A stretch of DNA of 64,000 nucleotides from DATEUP01 sp041485285 (GTDB lineage: Archaea; Thermoplasmatota; DTKX01; DATEUP01): contig JBGPJF010000004.1 of NCBI GenBank assembly GCA_041485285.1, forward strand, positions 26,396 through 90,395, written 5' to 3'. The notes under the pieces were generated by a model. That model had not been told where the DNA came from and did no database searches. It was given only the letters and a program-made list of their open reading frames with translations. The position numbers were made by a program, and so were the translations under genes. Each line of letters opens with the position of its first letter. The stretch's first letter is position 1. Shown here piece by piece: positions 15,454-24,302 of the stretch.

Positions 15454-16242
15454 TCATGTCCCCCGCCTTCGGTGCCGCGCCTGGTAGCTGCGGATCGCGC
15501 GCAGGAAGTCGATCTTGCGCATCCCGGGCCAGTTCACATCTGCGAAGTAGAGCTCGCTGTAGGCGTTTTGCCACAGCAGGAAGTTCGAGATTCGCTCCTC
15601 GCCGCTCGTGCGCAGGATGAGGTCGGGGTCGGGGATCCCGTTCGTGTAGAGGTGCTTGGCGAAGATCTCCTCGGTGACATCCTCCGGCTTGAGTGAGCCG
15701 TCCTTGGCCGCGGCGGCAATCTTGCGAACCGCGTGCATGATCTCGTCGCGGCCGCCGTAGGCGACGGCGAGGTTGAGGAGGTAGTTCGAGTTGTCCTTGG
15801 TCTTCTCGGTCGCGTAGGCGATGGCCTCTTGGACCTTGGGCTCAAGGAGTGTGGTCTGCCCAATGACTTTGACGCGGATGCCGTGCTGCTTCACGCGCGG
15901 GTCGTCGGCGAGCTTGCGGAAGTTCTCCTCGAACATGCGCATGAGGAGCTGGACCTCTTCGGGCCGGCGGCGCAGGTTCTCGGTGGAAAACGCGTACACG
16001 GTGAGGATCTTGATGTCGAGTTCGAGGCACCAGTTGAGGAGCTCTTCGAGTTTCTCGCGGCCGTAGGTGTGGCCGTCAAGGGGGTTGAGGCCGAGCGATT
16101 CGGCAAAACGGCGGTTGCCGTCCATGATGACGGCGACGTGGCGGGGGATGTCGCTAAGCTGGATCTCGGAGAGCAGGCGCTTCTCATATTGGCGGTAGGC
16201 CAGGCCCGAGACAGGGCCGTGGGTGTCTTGGGGCGGAGGCAA
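15454..16242 (-). CDS. uppS: Cis-prenyltransferase (undecaprenyl/dehydrodolichyl diphosphate synthase family)
   Basis: Adds isopentenyl units in cis to a short allylic diphosphate, making the long polyprenyl (dolichol-type) carrier used for archaeal N-glycosylation. Catalytic HVAVIMDGNRRFA (Asp of the diphosphate site) lies near residue 35. The middle motif is YAFSTENLRR, and the C-terminal RTSGEERISNFLLWQ with SELYFADVNWP holds the conserved Arg and Glu residues. Length 262 aa is typical. The frame begins with TTG; a TATA-like box 29 bp upstream supports a leaderless transcript starting there. The many sequon-rich exported proteins in this window are plausible end users. Confidence 0.93.
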   Translation of the reverse strand: MPPPQDTHGPVSGLAYRQYEKRLLSEIQLSDIPRHVAVIMDGNRRFAESLGLNPLDGHTYGREKLEELLNWCLELDIKILTVYAFSTENLRRRPEEVQLLMRMFEENFRKLADDPRVKQHGIRVKVIGQTTLLEPKVQEAIAYATEKTKDNSNYLLNLAVAYGGRDEIMHAVRKIAAAAKDGSLKPEDVTEEIFAKHLYTNGIPDPDLILRTSGEERISNFLLWQNAYSELYFADVNWPGMRKIDFLRAIRSYQARHRRRGT

Positions 16243-16265
16243 CGGGTCGCGCCACCCCCTCGCCC

Positions 16266-16275
16266 TTCTAAAAGG
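16266..16275 (-). promoter_or_regulatory. TATA-like box for uppS
   Basis: CCTTTTAGAA on the minus strand, about 29 bp before the TTG start codon of uppS. It is the only AT-rich element in this gap and supports the TTG as the true start. Confidence 0.45.
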
Positions 16276-16362
16276 TTTGCCGGGAGGATCGGCGATGGAC
16301 GATGCGGGCGGCTTGGAATGGAGGCCGGCTTCCGCGGGGTGGATGGGCTCTTTTCAGGTTGA

Positions 16363-16581
16363 TCATACAACCCTGGCGGCTTTCGCCGCCCGAATGTGAC
16401 GGACCGCGTACGCCGAAGCGATGACCACGGCTGCGATGGCCAGTCCAACTCCGACGGCAAGGATGTCGAGCGATCCGCTCGCGATCAACCCGAGGCCGTT
16501 GCCCGCGATCCCCACGATGATGAAGAACTTCGCAATGGCGGCCGCATCGCCAGCTTTGCCATCTTCAGGTTCGGCGCTCAT
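16363..16581 (-). CDS. Small two-span membrane protein, coupled to the MMP11-like gene
   Basis: Unrecognised 72-aa product. Its ATG overlaps the stop of the preceding gene in an ATGA arrangement, so it is probably translated with it. After a charged N-terminus it has two hydrophobic helices, AIAKFFIIVGIAGNGLGLIA and DILAVGVGLAIAAVVIASAY, and a short basic tail. The tight coupling suggests a functional link to the MMP11-like protein, but nothing in the sequence shows what that is. Confidence 0.6.
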   Translation of the reverse strand: MSAEPEDGKAGDAAAIAKFFIIVGIAGNGLGLIASGSLDILAVGVGLAIAAVVIASAYAVRHIRAAKAARVV

Positions 16582-17558
16582 CGTGCCACGTCTGCCGCGT
16601 CGGGCCCCATCAGCGCCGCGCCGAGCGCCGCCACCGCTCCAATGAGGCCGCGTCCCTCGAGCGGCGTCTCGGCACCAATCGCGCGCGCAGTGGCGTCCGC
16701 GTGCTCGCGCGTCACAATCCCGGACCGCGCCCGCTCGCAGAAGGCCTCGGCCTCATGGTAGTTGTGGATGAGGAGGCCCTCGACCATGGCAAGGCCGGCC
16801 TCTTTCGACTTCGACATGGATTCGACGCGGTCGCGCAACTCGATCTTCACGGCCTCTTCCATCCACGGAGCGACGGCGCCTTCGACGAGCGAAGCCACGC
16901 AGTTGGTGGTCTTCTCGGGGACGCCGGGGAAGAGTTGGACGACGCGCTGCCGCAGGACGGCCATGTCTTCGATGCCCGCCGTGGCGTCGCGCGCAAGGGC
17001 CCAAGTGGCTCCGCCTTGCGGCGTGTCGGTGTCATCGATTCCAATCAAGATGTGGTGGAGGCCCGGCGTCACGACTTCCATGTAAACGGGCTTGCTGCCG
17101 CCGGCCTCCTCGAGCCCCTGCGCGCGGAACTCGAGCGTCCCTGCCGCCATCCCGAGCGCCGCGGCGAGCCCGAGCCCCGCGCCCGCAAGCCCGCGCCAGC
17201 GCGTCACGACGTCCTTGCCGCGCATGAAACACTCTTCGAGCACCTCGCCGCCTTTGCCCGCATCGGCGGGGCCAAAGTGGGGCGATTCGCTCGTGCCCGG
17301 CTTCTCCGCGAGCGCGGCGTCAGTGATCAGCGTGTGGCCGTCGACGCGGGCGTCGATGACGGGGCCCCTGCCACGGCGCCGGTTCGCCGCCGCCCATTCG
17401 GCCGCTCCTTGGACCGCGCGCTCCTCGACGATGCGCACGCGCTTGTGCGCGGCGTCCACCATCGTCACGACGCGCGTGGCGGCGCGCGGGCCGAGCAGTT
17501 TCGCGAGCTCATCGGGCGTGTAGGCGCGCCCCTCAAAGGCCGCGGCGCGGTCGGGCAC
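16578..17558 (-). CDS. Homologue of methanogenesis marker protein 11 (TiaS-like DDTD domain)
   Basis: The 326-aa protein begins with a GTG and has three recognisable parts. The first is an N-terminal YTPDELAKLLGPRAATRVVT region. The second is a Gly/Ala-rich stretch (WRGLAGAGLGLAAALGMAAG), then GGSKPVYMEVVTPGLHHILI. The third is the nucleotide-binding signature IGIDDTDTPQGGATWALARD followed by VVQLFPGVPEKTTNCVASLV. The DDTD signature is shared with the tRNA-Ile2 agmatidine synthetase TiaS, but the rest matches, from memory, the family called methanogenesis marker protein 11, defined on methanogens; its biochemistry is not established. No methanogenesis gene is seen here. A TATA box lies 26 bp upstream, and a small membrane protein gene overlaps the end. 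Confidence 0.7.
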   Translation of the reverse strand: MPDRAAAFEGRAYTPDELAKLLGPRAATRVVTMVDAAHKRVRIVEERAVQGAAEWAAANRRRGRGPVIDARVDGHTLITDAALAEKPGTSESPHFGPADAGKGGEVLEECFMRGKDVVTRWRGLAGAGLGLAAALGMAAGTLEFRAQGLEEAGGSKPVYMEVVTPGLHHILIGIDDTDTPQGGATWALARDATAGIEDMAVLRQRVVQLFPGVPEKTTNCVASLVEGAVAPWMEEAVKIELRDRVESMSKSKEAGLAMVEGLLIHNYHEAEAFCERARSGIVTREHADATARAIGAETPLEGRGLIGAVAALGAALMGPDAADVAR

Positions 17559-17579
17559 ACGACCCCATCCCCGCGGGCG

Positions 17580-17587
17580 GATAAAAG
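17580..17587 (-). promoter_or_regulatory. TATA box for the MMP11-like gene
   Basis: CTTTTATC on the minus strand, about 26 bp before the GTG start. It is embedded in very GC-rich sequence and implies a leaderless mRNA. Confidence 0.5.
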
Positions 17588-17598
17588 CCCCGGCGGCC

Positions 17599-19098
17599 TC
17601 AGGGCGGCGGCGGGCCGGTCGAGTACGTTAACGTCGTGGGGGGCGGCAAGGACGGCGCCGACCACCCGATCGCCTGCCGCATCGCCGCGTCCGGGTCCGA
17701 AAGGCCGGTCTTCACGATGTTGCGCGCGCTTTGCTCAGCGTCCGAGGCCATCCGCAGGAATAGGAACAGCGCGAGCATGGTGAGGAAATTCCCCACGGCG
17801 GGCACGACCGCGAGCCACCACATCGCGCGCAAGATCCCGGCGAGGGCCGCTTGGAGTTCCGCCTGGCTTGACCCGTTATGGAGGTTGACCGGCCCGACGA
17901 TCGCGGGCAGCGCGAACGCGACGGCGATGTTGAGCACCGGCCCGGCCATCGAGAGCACGAGGAAAAGTTTCGTGACTTTCCGGCCGCGCTCGGTCATGAG
18001 CTCCTGCGCGAACGAGAAAAGCGCGAGTCCGGCAAGCAGGGCGCAGAGCAACGCGACGAACGAAGTGATTACGGCCGAGCTGTACATCATGGAGAGCGCG
18101 GTGTTGAAGTCCGCGAGGTCGAGGGACGCGAGCTGGGCCTCGATGCCCGAGTTGGACGCGAGGTTCAGCAGGCCGAGGAAAACGTAGGCAAGCGAACTGC
18201 CCGCGGCGAGCCCCACGCCGCGGCCGACCGCGAGCTTGTGGCGCGCTCCAAAGGTCGAGCGGCCGCTGCTTAGCTTGACCATCCCGCCGTACCCGACGAG
18301 CACCGACGCCAGCCCGATGAGGAGGGCGATGACGAACAGCGCGTCGGAGGCTGCGATCGTCCGGTCAACTGCAGTGAGTTGGGAAAGGCTCCCCGAGCGG
18401 AGCGCGGCATCCATCTGGCCGACTGCGCTGACCAGGACAAGGTTGGAGAAAAGGCTGAGGAGGTTGAAGAAGAGGACTCCGTAGCAGGCGTAGCGCAAGA
18501 AGCGCAGGCCATCGAAGGTGTCGACGCCGGGCTGCTTGGGAATGAAGGGGAAGCCGACGGCGGGGACGTACCCGTAGTTCGTCGCCGCGTAGCCGTAGGG
18601 TGCGTACGCGCCCGGCATTCCGTAGGCGGGTGCTCCGTAGGGGGCGCCGTATGCGGGGGGCGCGCCGTAGGGGGAGCCGTAGGGGGAGGCATAGGGCGAA
18701 CCATAGGGGTAGGGCGGGAGGATGGCGTAGGGCATGGCTGGCGCGCCGTACGCGGGGGGCTGCGGCGGGTAGGCCGGCGCAGCGGGGGGAGGCGGCGGGG
18801 TCCAAGGGGCCGCGGGCGCATCGCGCTGGGGCTGGGGGCCGCGTGCCGGGGCCGGTGAATAGGGCGTCGCAGGCCGCGTCGGGACCCCGGGAAGGGTCGC
18901 CGGCGGCCGCGGGGGAGGCGCCGCGGCGGGAGGCGGCGCGGGGCGCGGTGCGGAGGGCGAGGGCGGCATGTGACTCGGCACGGGCGGGCGCGGAGGCACG
19001 GCGGGGGACGCCACGACGACCCGCGCCTTCACGGTAGGCGGCGGAGGCGCAGGCTCGGGCGGGGGCGTTACCCTGGGCTTCGCAGGAGGAGGGGACAA
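17599..19098 (-). CDS. Polytopic membrane protein with long Pro/Ala/Tyr-rich N-terminus
   Basis: Unrecognised 499-aa protein. The first 185 residues are low-complexity: proline-rich at first, then tandem Pro-Tyr-Gly repeats (PYGSPYASPYGSPYGAPPAY). From about residue 195 (FDGLRFLRYACYGVLFFNLL) to 475 there are six hydrophobic segments with weakly polar loops, and the C-terminus is again Pro-rich. The membrane half resembles archaeal DUF973-type proteins, which also begin with GLRFLRYA-like sequence before the first span, but I hold that loosely. The Pro-Tyr-Gly region would be cytoplasmic and disordered. Neighbouring genes give no functional hint. Confidence 0.75.
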   Translation of the reverse strand: MSPPPAKPRVTPPPEPAPPPPTVKARVVVASPAVPPRPPVPSHMPPSPSAPRPAPPPAAAPPPRPPATLPGVPTRPATPYSPAPARGPQPQRDAPAAPWTPPPPPAAPAYPPQPPAYGAPAMPYAILPPYPYGSPYASPYGSPYGAPPAYGAPYGAPAYGMPGAYAPYGYAATNYGYVPAVGFPFIPKQPGVDTFDGLRFLRYACYGVLFFNLLSLFSNLVLVSAVGQMDAALRSGSLSQLTAVDRTIAASDALFVIALLIGLASVLVGYGGMVKLSSGRSTFGARHKLAVGRGVGLAAGSSLAYVFLGLLNLASNSGIEAQLASLDLADFNTALSMMYSSAVITSFVALLCALLAGLALFSFAQELMTERGRKVTKLFLVLSMAGPVLNIAVAFALPAIVGPVNLHNGSSQAELQAALAGILRAMWWLAVVPAVGNFLTMLALFLFLRMASDAEQSARNIVKTGLSDPDAAMRQAIGWSAPSLPPPTTLTYSTGPPPP

Positions 19099-19226
19099 CG
19101 GACGTCGGCCTCAGGGCGGCGGGTTCCGCCGGGTGTCGATGGAGGGAGCTTCGCTTCAATGTTTTGGGCGAAGGAGGGGACAACAGGGGGACTGCGCGAC
19201 GACCCCGAAGAGCGCCTGCATGCTGG

Positions 19227-22200
19227 CTACGGGTTGGGGCGCTGCCGTCGCGACCGAACGACCACGTAGGCGACGCCGACAACCGCAGCGATCAGAAGGA
19301 CCCAAACGACCGTTCCGCCGAGCGGGGATTCGGTGGGTCCCGCGGCGTAAACGGCCTCGAGCGTGGCCGGCCCGGTCGCAACGAACGTGCGGTTGAGCGG
19401 GGCTTCGCCATCGGACCACCTAAGGAACGCGTAGGAGTTCCCGAACAAGGCGCCCGTTGACCGCGCGTCGATGGTATGGTTGGAATTCTCCAGCCACCAA
19501 AAGGTTGCGGACCGGGGCACGAGGACCCCGTCGACCCGGATGCCGATTCCGTCGGGGGAGGTGGTGATCAGCACCCTGTGGGCCGTCTCAAAGGTCGCCA
19601 CCAGGTCGAGCGGCCCATTCACGTTGAACAGCCGGTCCTTTGAGCCGCCGTCGGACCACGAGAGGAATCTGCGCGTGGTCGAATTGCTCCCCTGTGGGTC
19701 GGGAACGTAGAGGGAATAAGTCTTGAACGCGTCCCACCACAGCTGCAACGGGCTCTCCAATTCCTCGCCATCTACGGCGATGCGCAAGTTCGACGGGTGG
19801 GTGGCGATCGTCACCTCGAATTGGCGAGTGAAGAGGGCGGAGAGGGAAACGGGGCCATCGATCGAGAGGTGCAGGTCTGCCTGCGACCCGCCGGCCCACG
19901 ACTTGAAGATGAAGCGCTCGCGGCCGACGGTCGTTGACGCGTCGGCCGACAGGTCATGGGACGACCCGGCCGACCACCAGAACGACGTGGAGCCATTCCG
20001 GGCGACCCCATCGACCCGCACCACGGCGCCCTCCGCCGAAAGGGAGAGCGTGACGAGGTGCTCGACGCGGTAGGTCGCGGAGAAAGTGACGGGGCCCCGC
20101 GCAACGACCACGTGCGATGCGGCCAAACCGTCCGACCACGACTCGAAACGGTACCGGGTCCCGGGGGGGCCATCAGCGTCGGAGGCTTCCAGCGTGTGAC
20201 TCGACCCATTCTCCCACCAATCCTCATGCTGCGCGACGGCCGTCACGCCGTCCACCATGATCGAGACGTTGGCGGGCGCCGAGAGAATCGCGGTTCGGTA
20301 GAACGTGGCAAAGCGCGCCACGAACGTGGATGGCCCTGACGCAACCGCCAAGTGCGAGGCTGAGCCGCCATCCGACCACGCTAAGAATCGGTATTCCACG
20401 TCCCCGACCGCTTGCGGGGACTGCGCCGAAAGGGTGTGGAGCCATCCGCCTCTCCACCAAGAAGTGTTGGCACTTCCGGTCTGAACGCCGTCGACCGCGA
20501 GCGCGCGGCCGGGCGGCTCGGTTGTCACCGTGACGAGATACTCCGGGTCGAACGATGCAAGGAGCATTGTGGGGGCGAGGGCGGTAACGCTGTGGTTCTG
20601 CGTGAGGCGGTCCGACCAGCCGGCGAAGGCGTAGCGAATGCCGCCGCTCTCGGCCTGCGTGGAATCCGCGCCCACGAGGTGGGAACTCCCCGCGGCCCAC
20701 CAAAGGGACAACGGGGAAGGCTGGGCGGCCCCGTCCACCGTGATGTCCAGGCAGCACGGATCCGTGTAAATCTCGACGAGGAATGCCCGCGCAAAGCTCG
20801 CCGTCAGATTCGAGGGCGCTCCGCACACCACGCCGTGTGAGGCCGCACCGCCGTCGCTCCAATTTGCCAAAGCGAATTGTGTTGACCCCACAATCTGAGG
20901 CGACAGGGCGTCGAGGAGCGCCACGGCCCCCGCAAGGCACCAGACGTGCGTCGGCGTTTGGAACACGACCCCGTCGACGGAGAGGTCGAGCCCTGGGGGA
21001 TCGGTGCGGAGGGTCAGGTTGTACCTGGTCTCGTACCGCGCAGTGATGTTCTTCGAGCCATCACACAAAACCGTGTGGTTCCGCGCGCCCCCGTCCGTCC
21101 AATTGGAGAACACGTAGCGGACGCTGTCATTTCCCTGGACGGCGGGAGCGTCGACGGCGAAGGAGTCGTTCAGGGAGCACCACACGGTTTTCGATGCCGC
21201 CTGGGGGAGCGAATCGACCGAAAGGGTGAGGTTGGGGGGGTTGGAATCGATCCGGACTTGGAGGGCTGAGAAATTGAACTTCCAAAGGAAGGCGTCGTAG
21301 GAGCCCCCGAGGCTACGGTCGACCCCCGCCCCGCGCACGGGAAGGTCGGTCGAGTTGGTCCAACCGACGGCATGAACGATTCCGGCGCGGTCCACGGCCA
21401 GGTCGATCACTTCATCAAGGCCGTCGCCCCCCAGCAGGCTCGAATAGAGGATCCCGCCACCAGCGGTGTCGATCCGCGCAATGAACGCCTCGTCACTCCC
21501 ATTGAAGGTCGTGTCCACCGCGTCGGCCGTGAAAAGGAAGGAGTCGGTGTAGCCGCTGAATCCCGAGACGGCGAGCCGATTGTCGGGGAGGGTGGCGACC
21601 CAGTTGCGGTAGTACCCGGGGCCGGCTCCGCCGAAGAACATGCAAAACTCGGCACCGGCCCCATCGCCCGTGAGCAGTGCAACAAACGAGGCGCGCGCGG
21701 GGCCGGGCTTTGGGCCGCTGCAATTGGTGGCGCCCCCGAGGAGGTCGTCGGACGTGCTGCCGCCGGACACGACAATCTTCCCGTCCGAACGCAGGTCCAT
21801 CGAGAGCACCCCGTCGTCCCCGCTTCCACCGATGAGGGTGGAAAAGACGAGCGCAGACCCGTTGGCGGCGACGCGCGCCACGAAGCCGTCGACCGGGGCG
21901 CCGGTCGTGTTTAGGGCTCCCACGGTGGTAGGGAAGCCGTAGCCCTGCGTGCTTCCCGCGACGTACGCGGTCCCATCGCCGCCCACGACCACGGCGTTGG
22001 CGCGGTCGTATTCCGAGCTTCCCAAATACGTCGCGTAGTCGATGGAGGCCCCGCTTGCGTTGACCTTGAGAACAAAAGCGTCGTCCTGCCCGTTTTCGGT
22101 GTTGTCGAAGGCGTTTGGGTCAAACGGGATTTCCCCCGAGCCGGCAGCGCCCACGAGGTAGGCGCCGCCTTGTCGATCGATCGCGAGCGTATTGGCGCCG

Positions 22201-23474
22201 GGAATGAAGGCGCCGCCGAGGAACGTCGAAAAAACCAACGCGTCCCCCGCGGCGTTCAGCTTGGTAAGGAAGACCGAGGGGGTGGCCCCGTAGGTCGTGG
22301 AGTAGGCACCGGGCGTCGTTGGGAAATCAAACGAGTTGGTCTCCCCCACAACAAACGCCTGTCCGGCGGCGTCGACGGCAATCGCGTATCCGCCCTCATC
22401 ATAACGACCTCCGAGCAGGGTCACCCAATCAGGCGCGCTGGCAGTAGCGTTGAACTTAGCGACCCATGCGTCGGTCGTTCCTTGGAAGCCGGAGTCGAAG
22501 CTGCCGGGGGTGACGGGGAAGTCGCTCGAATAGGTGATCCCGGAAGCATAGGTGTTGCCGGCGGGGTCGACGGCCACGGACCAAGCCTCGTCGCGGGCGC
22601 TGCCGCCGAAGTAGGTCCCGAACACAAGGGGGTCGATCGTTAGCGGCAGGGCCCGATCCACGCCGTCGCACGCGAACGAGAGCGTGTCGAGGCCCGCCAG
22701 TTCGAACGCACAGGCTAAATTCGGCCTGCCGTTCTGGAGGGCGACAGGCGGCGAGTCGCGCAGTTCTTGCGTCCCCACCGCCACAACAAGCGCTCCCTCA
22801 TCATCGATGCGCAAGGACAGGGCGCCTTCGTACGCAACGCGGACCTTGGCCGGGTCAACACCGGCTTGCAGATGGAATTCGTACTTCAACCCCGCGAGCC
22901 CAAGCGAATAGACCAGGTCGACCCCATCGAAGATGCCCGTGAAGCGGACGTGTTCGAAGGAAGCGAGGTCCCTTTGCCATTTGGCGGGGTCGTTTCCCCG
23001 AAAAACGTTCGTCGTTGCGCCGAGCTTGCCGGCCCCCTCCGGGTCGACCATGTTGCCGCCGGGGAAACGCACCGTGACCGCGCGGTCAGAGCCGGACTGC
23101 ACAAAGACGACCGTGCCGCGTCCAAAATGGACCGTCAACGAACCGCTGCGCGCCGTAAACGCATACTTTTCTCCCTGCCATTCACCGGGCGCCTGGAGGA
23201 AGCCCGGAGCGCGGCCTGCGATGGAGGGAGGCGCGCCCCCAGCCGCAAGAGGCCGCGGAGCAATTTCGGAAGGCGGCGACGCCATGGGTGCGTGCGCCGC
23301 GTGGTCGCTCGGCCTCACGGGGGGTTCGAGGGGTTCCGGCCCTGTCCAGAGCTGGCCGCCTGCGGCGGCGAGGACCATCCCGAGGACGACACCGCTTGCA
23401 AGCGCCGTTGATGATCTCGTTGAGAAGGCGCGTTTCGTCAAGATCGTCGAATACAGCCAGCCCTCGCCCGGCAT
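19227..23474 (-). CDS. Giant surface protein: DUF7948-like head, beta-propeller (SBBP) repeats, eight tandem DGV-type repeats
   Basis: A 1,415-residue exported protein. A hydrophobic N-terminal segment (ALASGVVLGMVLAAAGG) serves as signal or anchor. Residues about 95-260 resemble the DUF7948 head (GEWQGEKYAFTARSG, VRFTGIFDGVDLVYSL). Residues about 280-745 hold SBBP beta-propeller repeats with blocks such as DEAWSVAVDPAGNTYASG and SSDFPVTPGSFD. Residues about 750-1377 are eight tandem repeats of about 78 aa. A final span (VVWVLLIAAVVGVAYVVV) with a basic tail anchors the C-terminus. Sequons (Asn-X-Ser/Thr) are frequent. It is related in design to the gene at 24303-26753; together they flank a metallo-hydrolase gene. 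An extracellular binding or adhesion role is inference. Confidence 0.9.
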   Translation of the reverse strand: MPGEGWLYSTILTKRAFSTRSSTALASGVVLGMVLAAAGGQLWTGPEPLEPPVRPSDHAAHAPMASPPSEIAPRPLAAGGAPPSIAGRAPGFLQAPGEWQGEKYAFTARSGSLTVHFGRGTVVFVQSGSDRAVTVRFPGGNMVDPEGAGKLGATTNVFRGNDPAKWQRDLASFEHVRFTGIFDGVDLVYSLGLAGLKYEFHLQAGVDPAKVRVAYEGALSLRIDDEGALVVAVGTQELRDSPPVALQNGRPNLACAFELAGLDTLSFACDGVDRALPLTIDPLVFGTYFGGSARDEAWSVAVDPAGNTYASGITYSSDFPVTPGSFDSGFQGTTDAWVAKFNATASAPDWVTLLGGRYDEGGYAIAVDAAGQAFVVGETNSFDFPTTPGAYSTTYGATPSVFLTKLNAAGDALVFSTFLGGAFIPGANTLAIDRQGGAYLVGAAGSGEIPFDPNAFDNTENGQDDAFVLKVNASGASIDYATYLGSSEYDRANAVVVGGDGTAYVAGSTQGYGFPTTVGALNTTGAPVDGFVARVAANGSALVFSTLIGGSGDDGVLSMDLRSDGKIVVSGGSTSDDLLGGATNCSGPKPGPARASFVALLTGDGAGAEFCMFFGGAGPGYYRNWVATLPDNRLAVSGFSGYTDSFLFTADAVDTTFNGSDEAFIARIDTAGGGILYSSLLGGDGLDEVIDLAVDRAGIVHAVGWTNSTDLPVRGAGVDRSLGGSYDAFLWKFNFSALQVRIDSNPPNLTLSVDSLPQAASKTVWCSLNDSFAVDAPAVQGNDSVRYVFSNWTDGGARNHTVLCDGSKNITARYETRYNLTLRTDPPGLDLSVDGVVFQTPTHVWCLAGAVALLDALSPQIVGSTQFALANWSDGGAASHGVVCGAPSNLTASFARAFLVEIYTDPCCLDITVDGAAQPSPLSLWWAAGSSHLVGADSTQAESGGIRYAFAGWSDRLTQNHSVTALAPTMLLASFDPEYLVTVTTEPPGRALAVDGVQTGSANTSWWRGGWLHTLSAQSPQAVGDVEYRFLAWSDGGSASHLAVASGPSTFVARFATFYRTAILSAPANVSIMVDGVTAVAQHEDWWENGSSHTLEASDADGPPGTRYRFESWSDGLAASHVVVARGPVTFSATYRVEHLVTLSLSAEGAVVRVDGVARNGSTSFWWSAGSSHDLSADASTTVGRERFIFKSWAGGSQADLHLSIDGPVSLSALFTRQFEVTIATHPSNLRIAVDGEELESPLQLWWDAFKTYSLYVPDPQGSNSTTRRFLSWSDGGSKDRLFNVNGPLDLVATFETAHRVLITTSPDGIGIRVDGVLVPRSATFWWLENSNHTIDARSTGALFGNSYAFLRWSDGEAPLNRTFVATGPATLEAVYAAGPTESPLGGTVVWVLLIAAVVGVAYVVVRSRRQRPNP
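19343..21260 (-). repeat. Eight tandem ~78-residue protein repeats in the giant surface protein
   Basis: Each unit has the order: a beta-strand and V-D-G turn (IRVDGV, ITVDGA, LAVDGV), a tryptophan pair (WWLENSNHT, WWSAGSSHD, WWRGGWLHT), a strand ending FLAWSDGG or FESWSDG, then GPxTLxAxY. In the first two units the WW is WC. The units are clearly related but not identical, which argues against recent expansion. They look like PEGA or InlB-B-repeat-type extracellular modules; exact family is uncertain. Confidence 0.8.
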
Positions 23475-23531
23475 TATCTAGATTTGCCATCAGTCAGGTA
23501 GCGAGCGCGTGAGTGGGCGAGTGCAACGCCC

Positions 23532-24185
23532 TCACAGCTTCAGGTTCTCGCCGGGATTAAGGATCGTGACCTCGCCCCTGTACCCCCGCTTCTTCGCGTG
23601 CTCTTCGAACTCGAAGGGGTCGGCCTCGATCGCGGGCCACGTGCTGTAGTGCATCGGCACGGTCATCGGCGCCTCGACGAACGCGGCGGCCCACGCCGCC
23701 TCGCGAACGCCCATCGTGTAGCGGTCGCCGATCGGCAGGAGCGCGAGGTCGGGCTTGTACAGCTGGCCGATGAGCTTCATGTCGGAGAAGAGCGCCGTGT
23801 CGCCCGCGTGGTACACGGTCTTGCCCGATTCGATCACGGCACCGCAGGCGCCGCCGCCCCCGACGGTCGAACCCGTGGGGGGCATGTAGTCGCCCGAGTG
23901 CACGGCTTCCACGAGGCGGATGCGCGAATTCTTGACCTTCACCGACCCCCCCTTGTTCATCTGCTCCGTCTTCACGCCCTGCGCGGCGAGGTACTCCCCG
24001 ATTTCGTAGATCGCGCAGACCGTCGCATTGTTTTTCTTTGCAATCTCGACGGTGTCGCCGAGGTGGTCGGCGTGACCATGCGTCACCACGATGATGTCGC
24101 AACGGATTGAGTCGGCCTTGCGCTGCGTCTTCGGGTTGCCCGTGATGAACGGGTCGATCGCGATGCGGTCCTTCCCCTCAATCAA
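23532..24185 (-). CDS. UPF0173 metallo-beta-lactamase-fold hydrolase
   Basis: Metal-dependent hydrolase of unknown substrate. Zinc-binding THGHADHLGD is followed by VHSGDYMPPTGS, HAGDTALFSDM and a C-terminal PMHYSTWPAIEADP, all typical of UPF0173. The coordinates start at a TTG, the first conventional start codon in the frame. However, homology continues upstream: in the same frame the codons before it read AEWIGHAAWLIEG, the family's first strand (usually WLGHAAFLIEG). The true start must therefore lie near 24206-24224, where only CTG (24216-24218) or other rare codons are available. A TATA-like GGGTTATCC at 24250-24258 fits a leaderless start there. Confidence 0.85.
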   Translation of the reverse strand: MIEGKDRIAIDPFITGNPKTQRKADSIRCDIIVVTHGHADHLGDTVEIAKKNNATVCAIYEIGEYLAAQGVKTEQMNKGGSVKVKNSRIRLVEAVHSGDYMPPTGSTVGGGGACGAVIESGKTVYHAGDTALFSDMKLIGQLYKPDLALLPIGDRYTMGVREAAWAAAFVEAPMTVPMHYSTWPAIEADPFEFEEHAKKRGYRGEVTILNPGENLKL

Positions 24186-24302
24186 CCAAGCCGCGTGTCC
24201 GATCCACTCCGCCTGCAGAACGATCCCCGCGCCGGGTGCGGCGGGAGGCCGGATAACCCTTTGGTGCGCCTTCCCCCGGTCGGGATTGAGGCTCAGAGCG
24301 TG

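Noticed and set aside
16578..17558. Reading the DDTD protein as TiaS (tRNA-Ile2 agmatidine synthetase)
   Set aside because: TiaS is longer, starts with the DDTD motif near its N-terminus and carries a C-terminal zinc ribbon. Here DDTD is near the middle of a 326-aa chain and no ribbon is seen.
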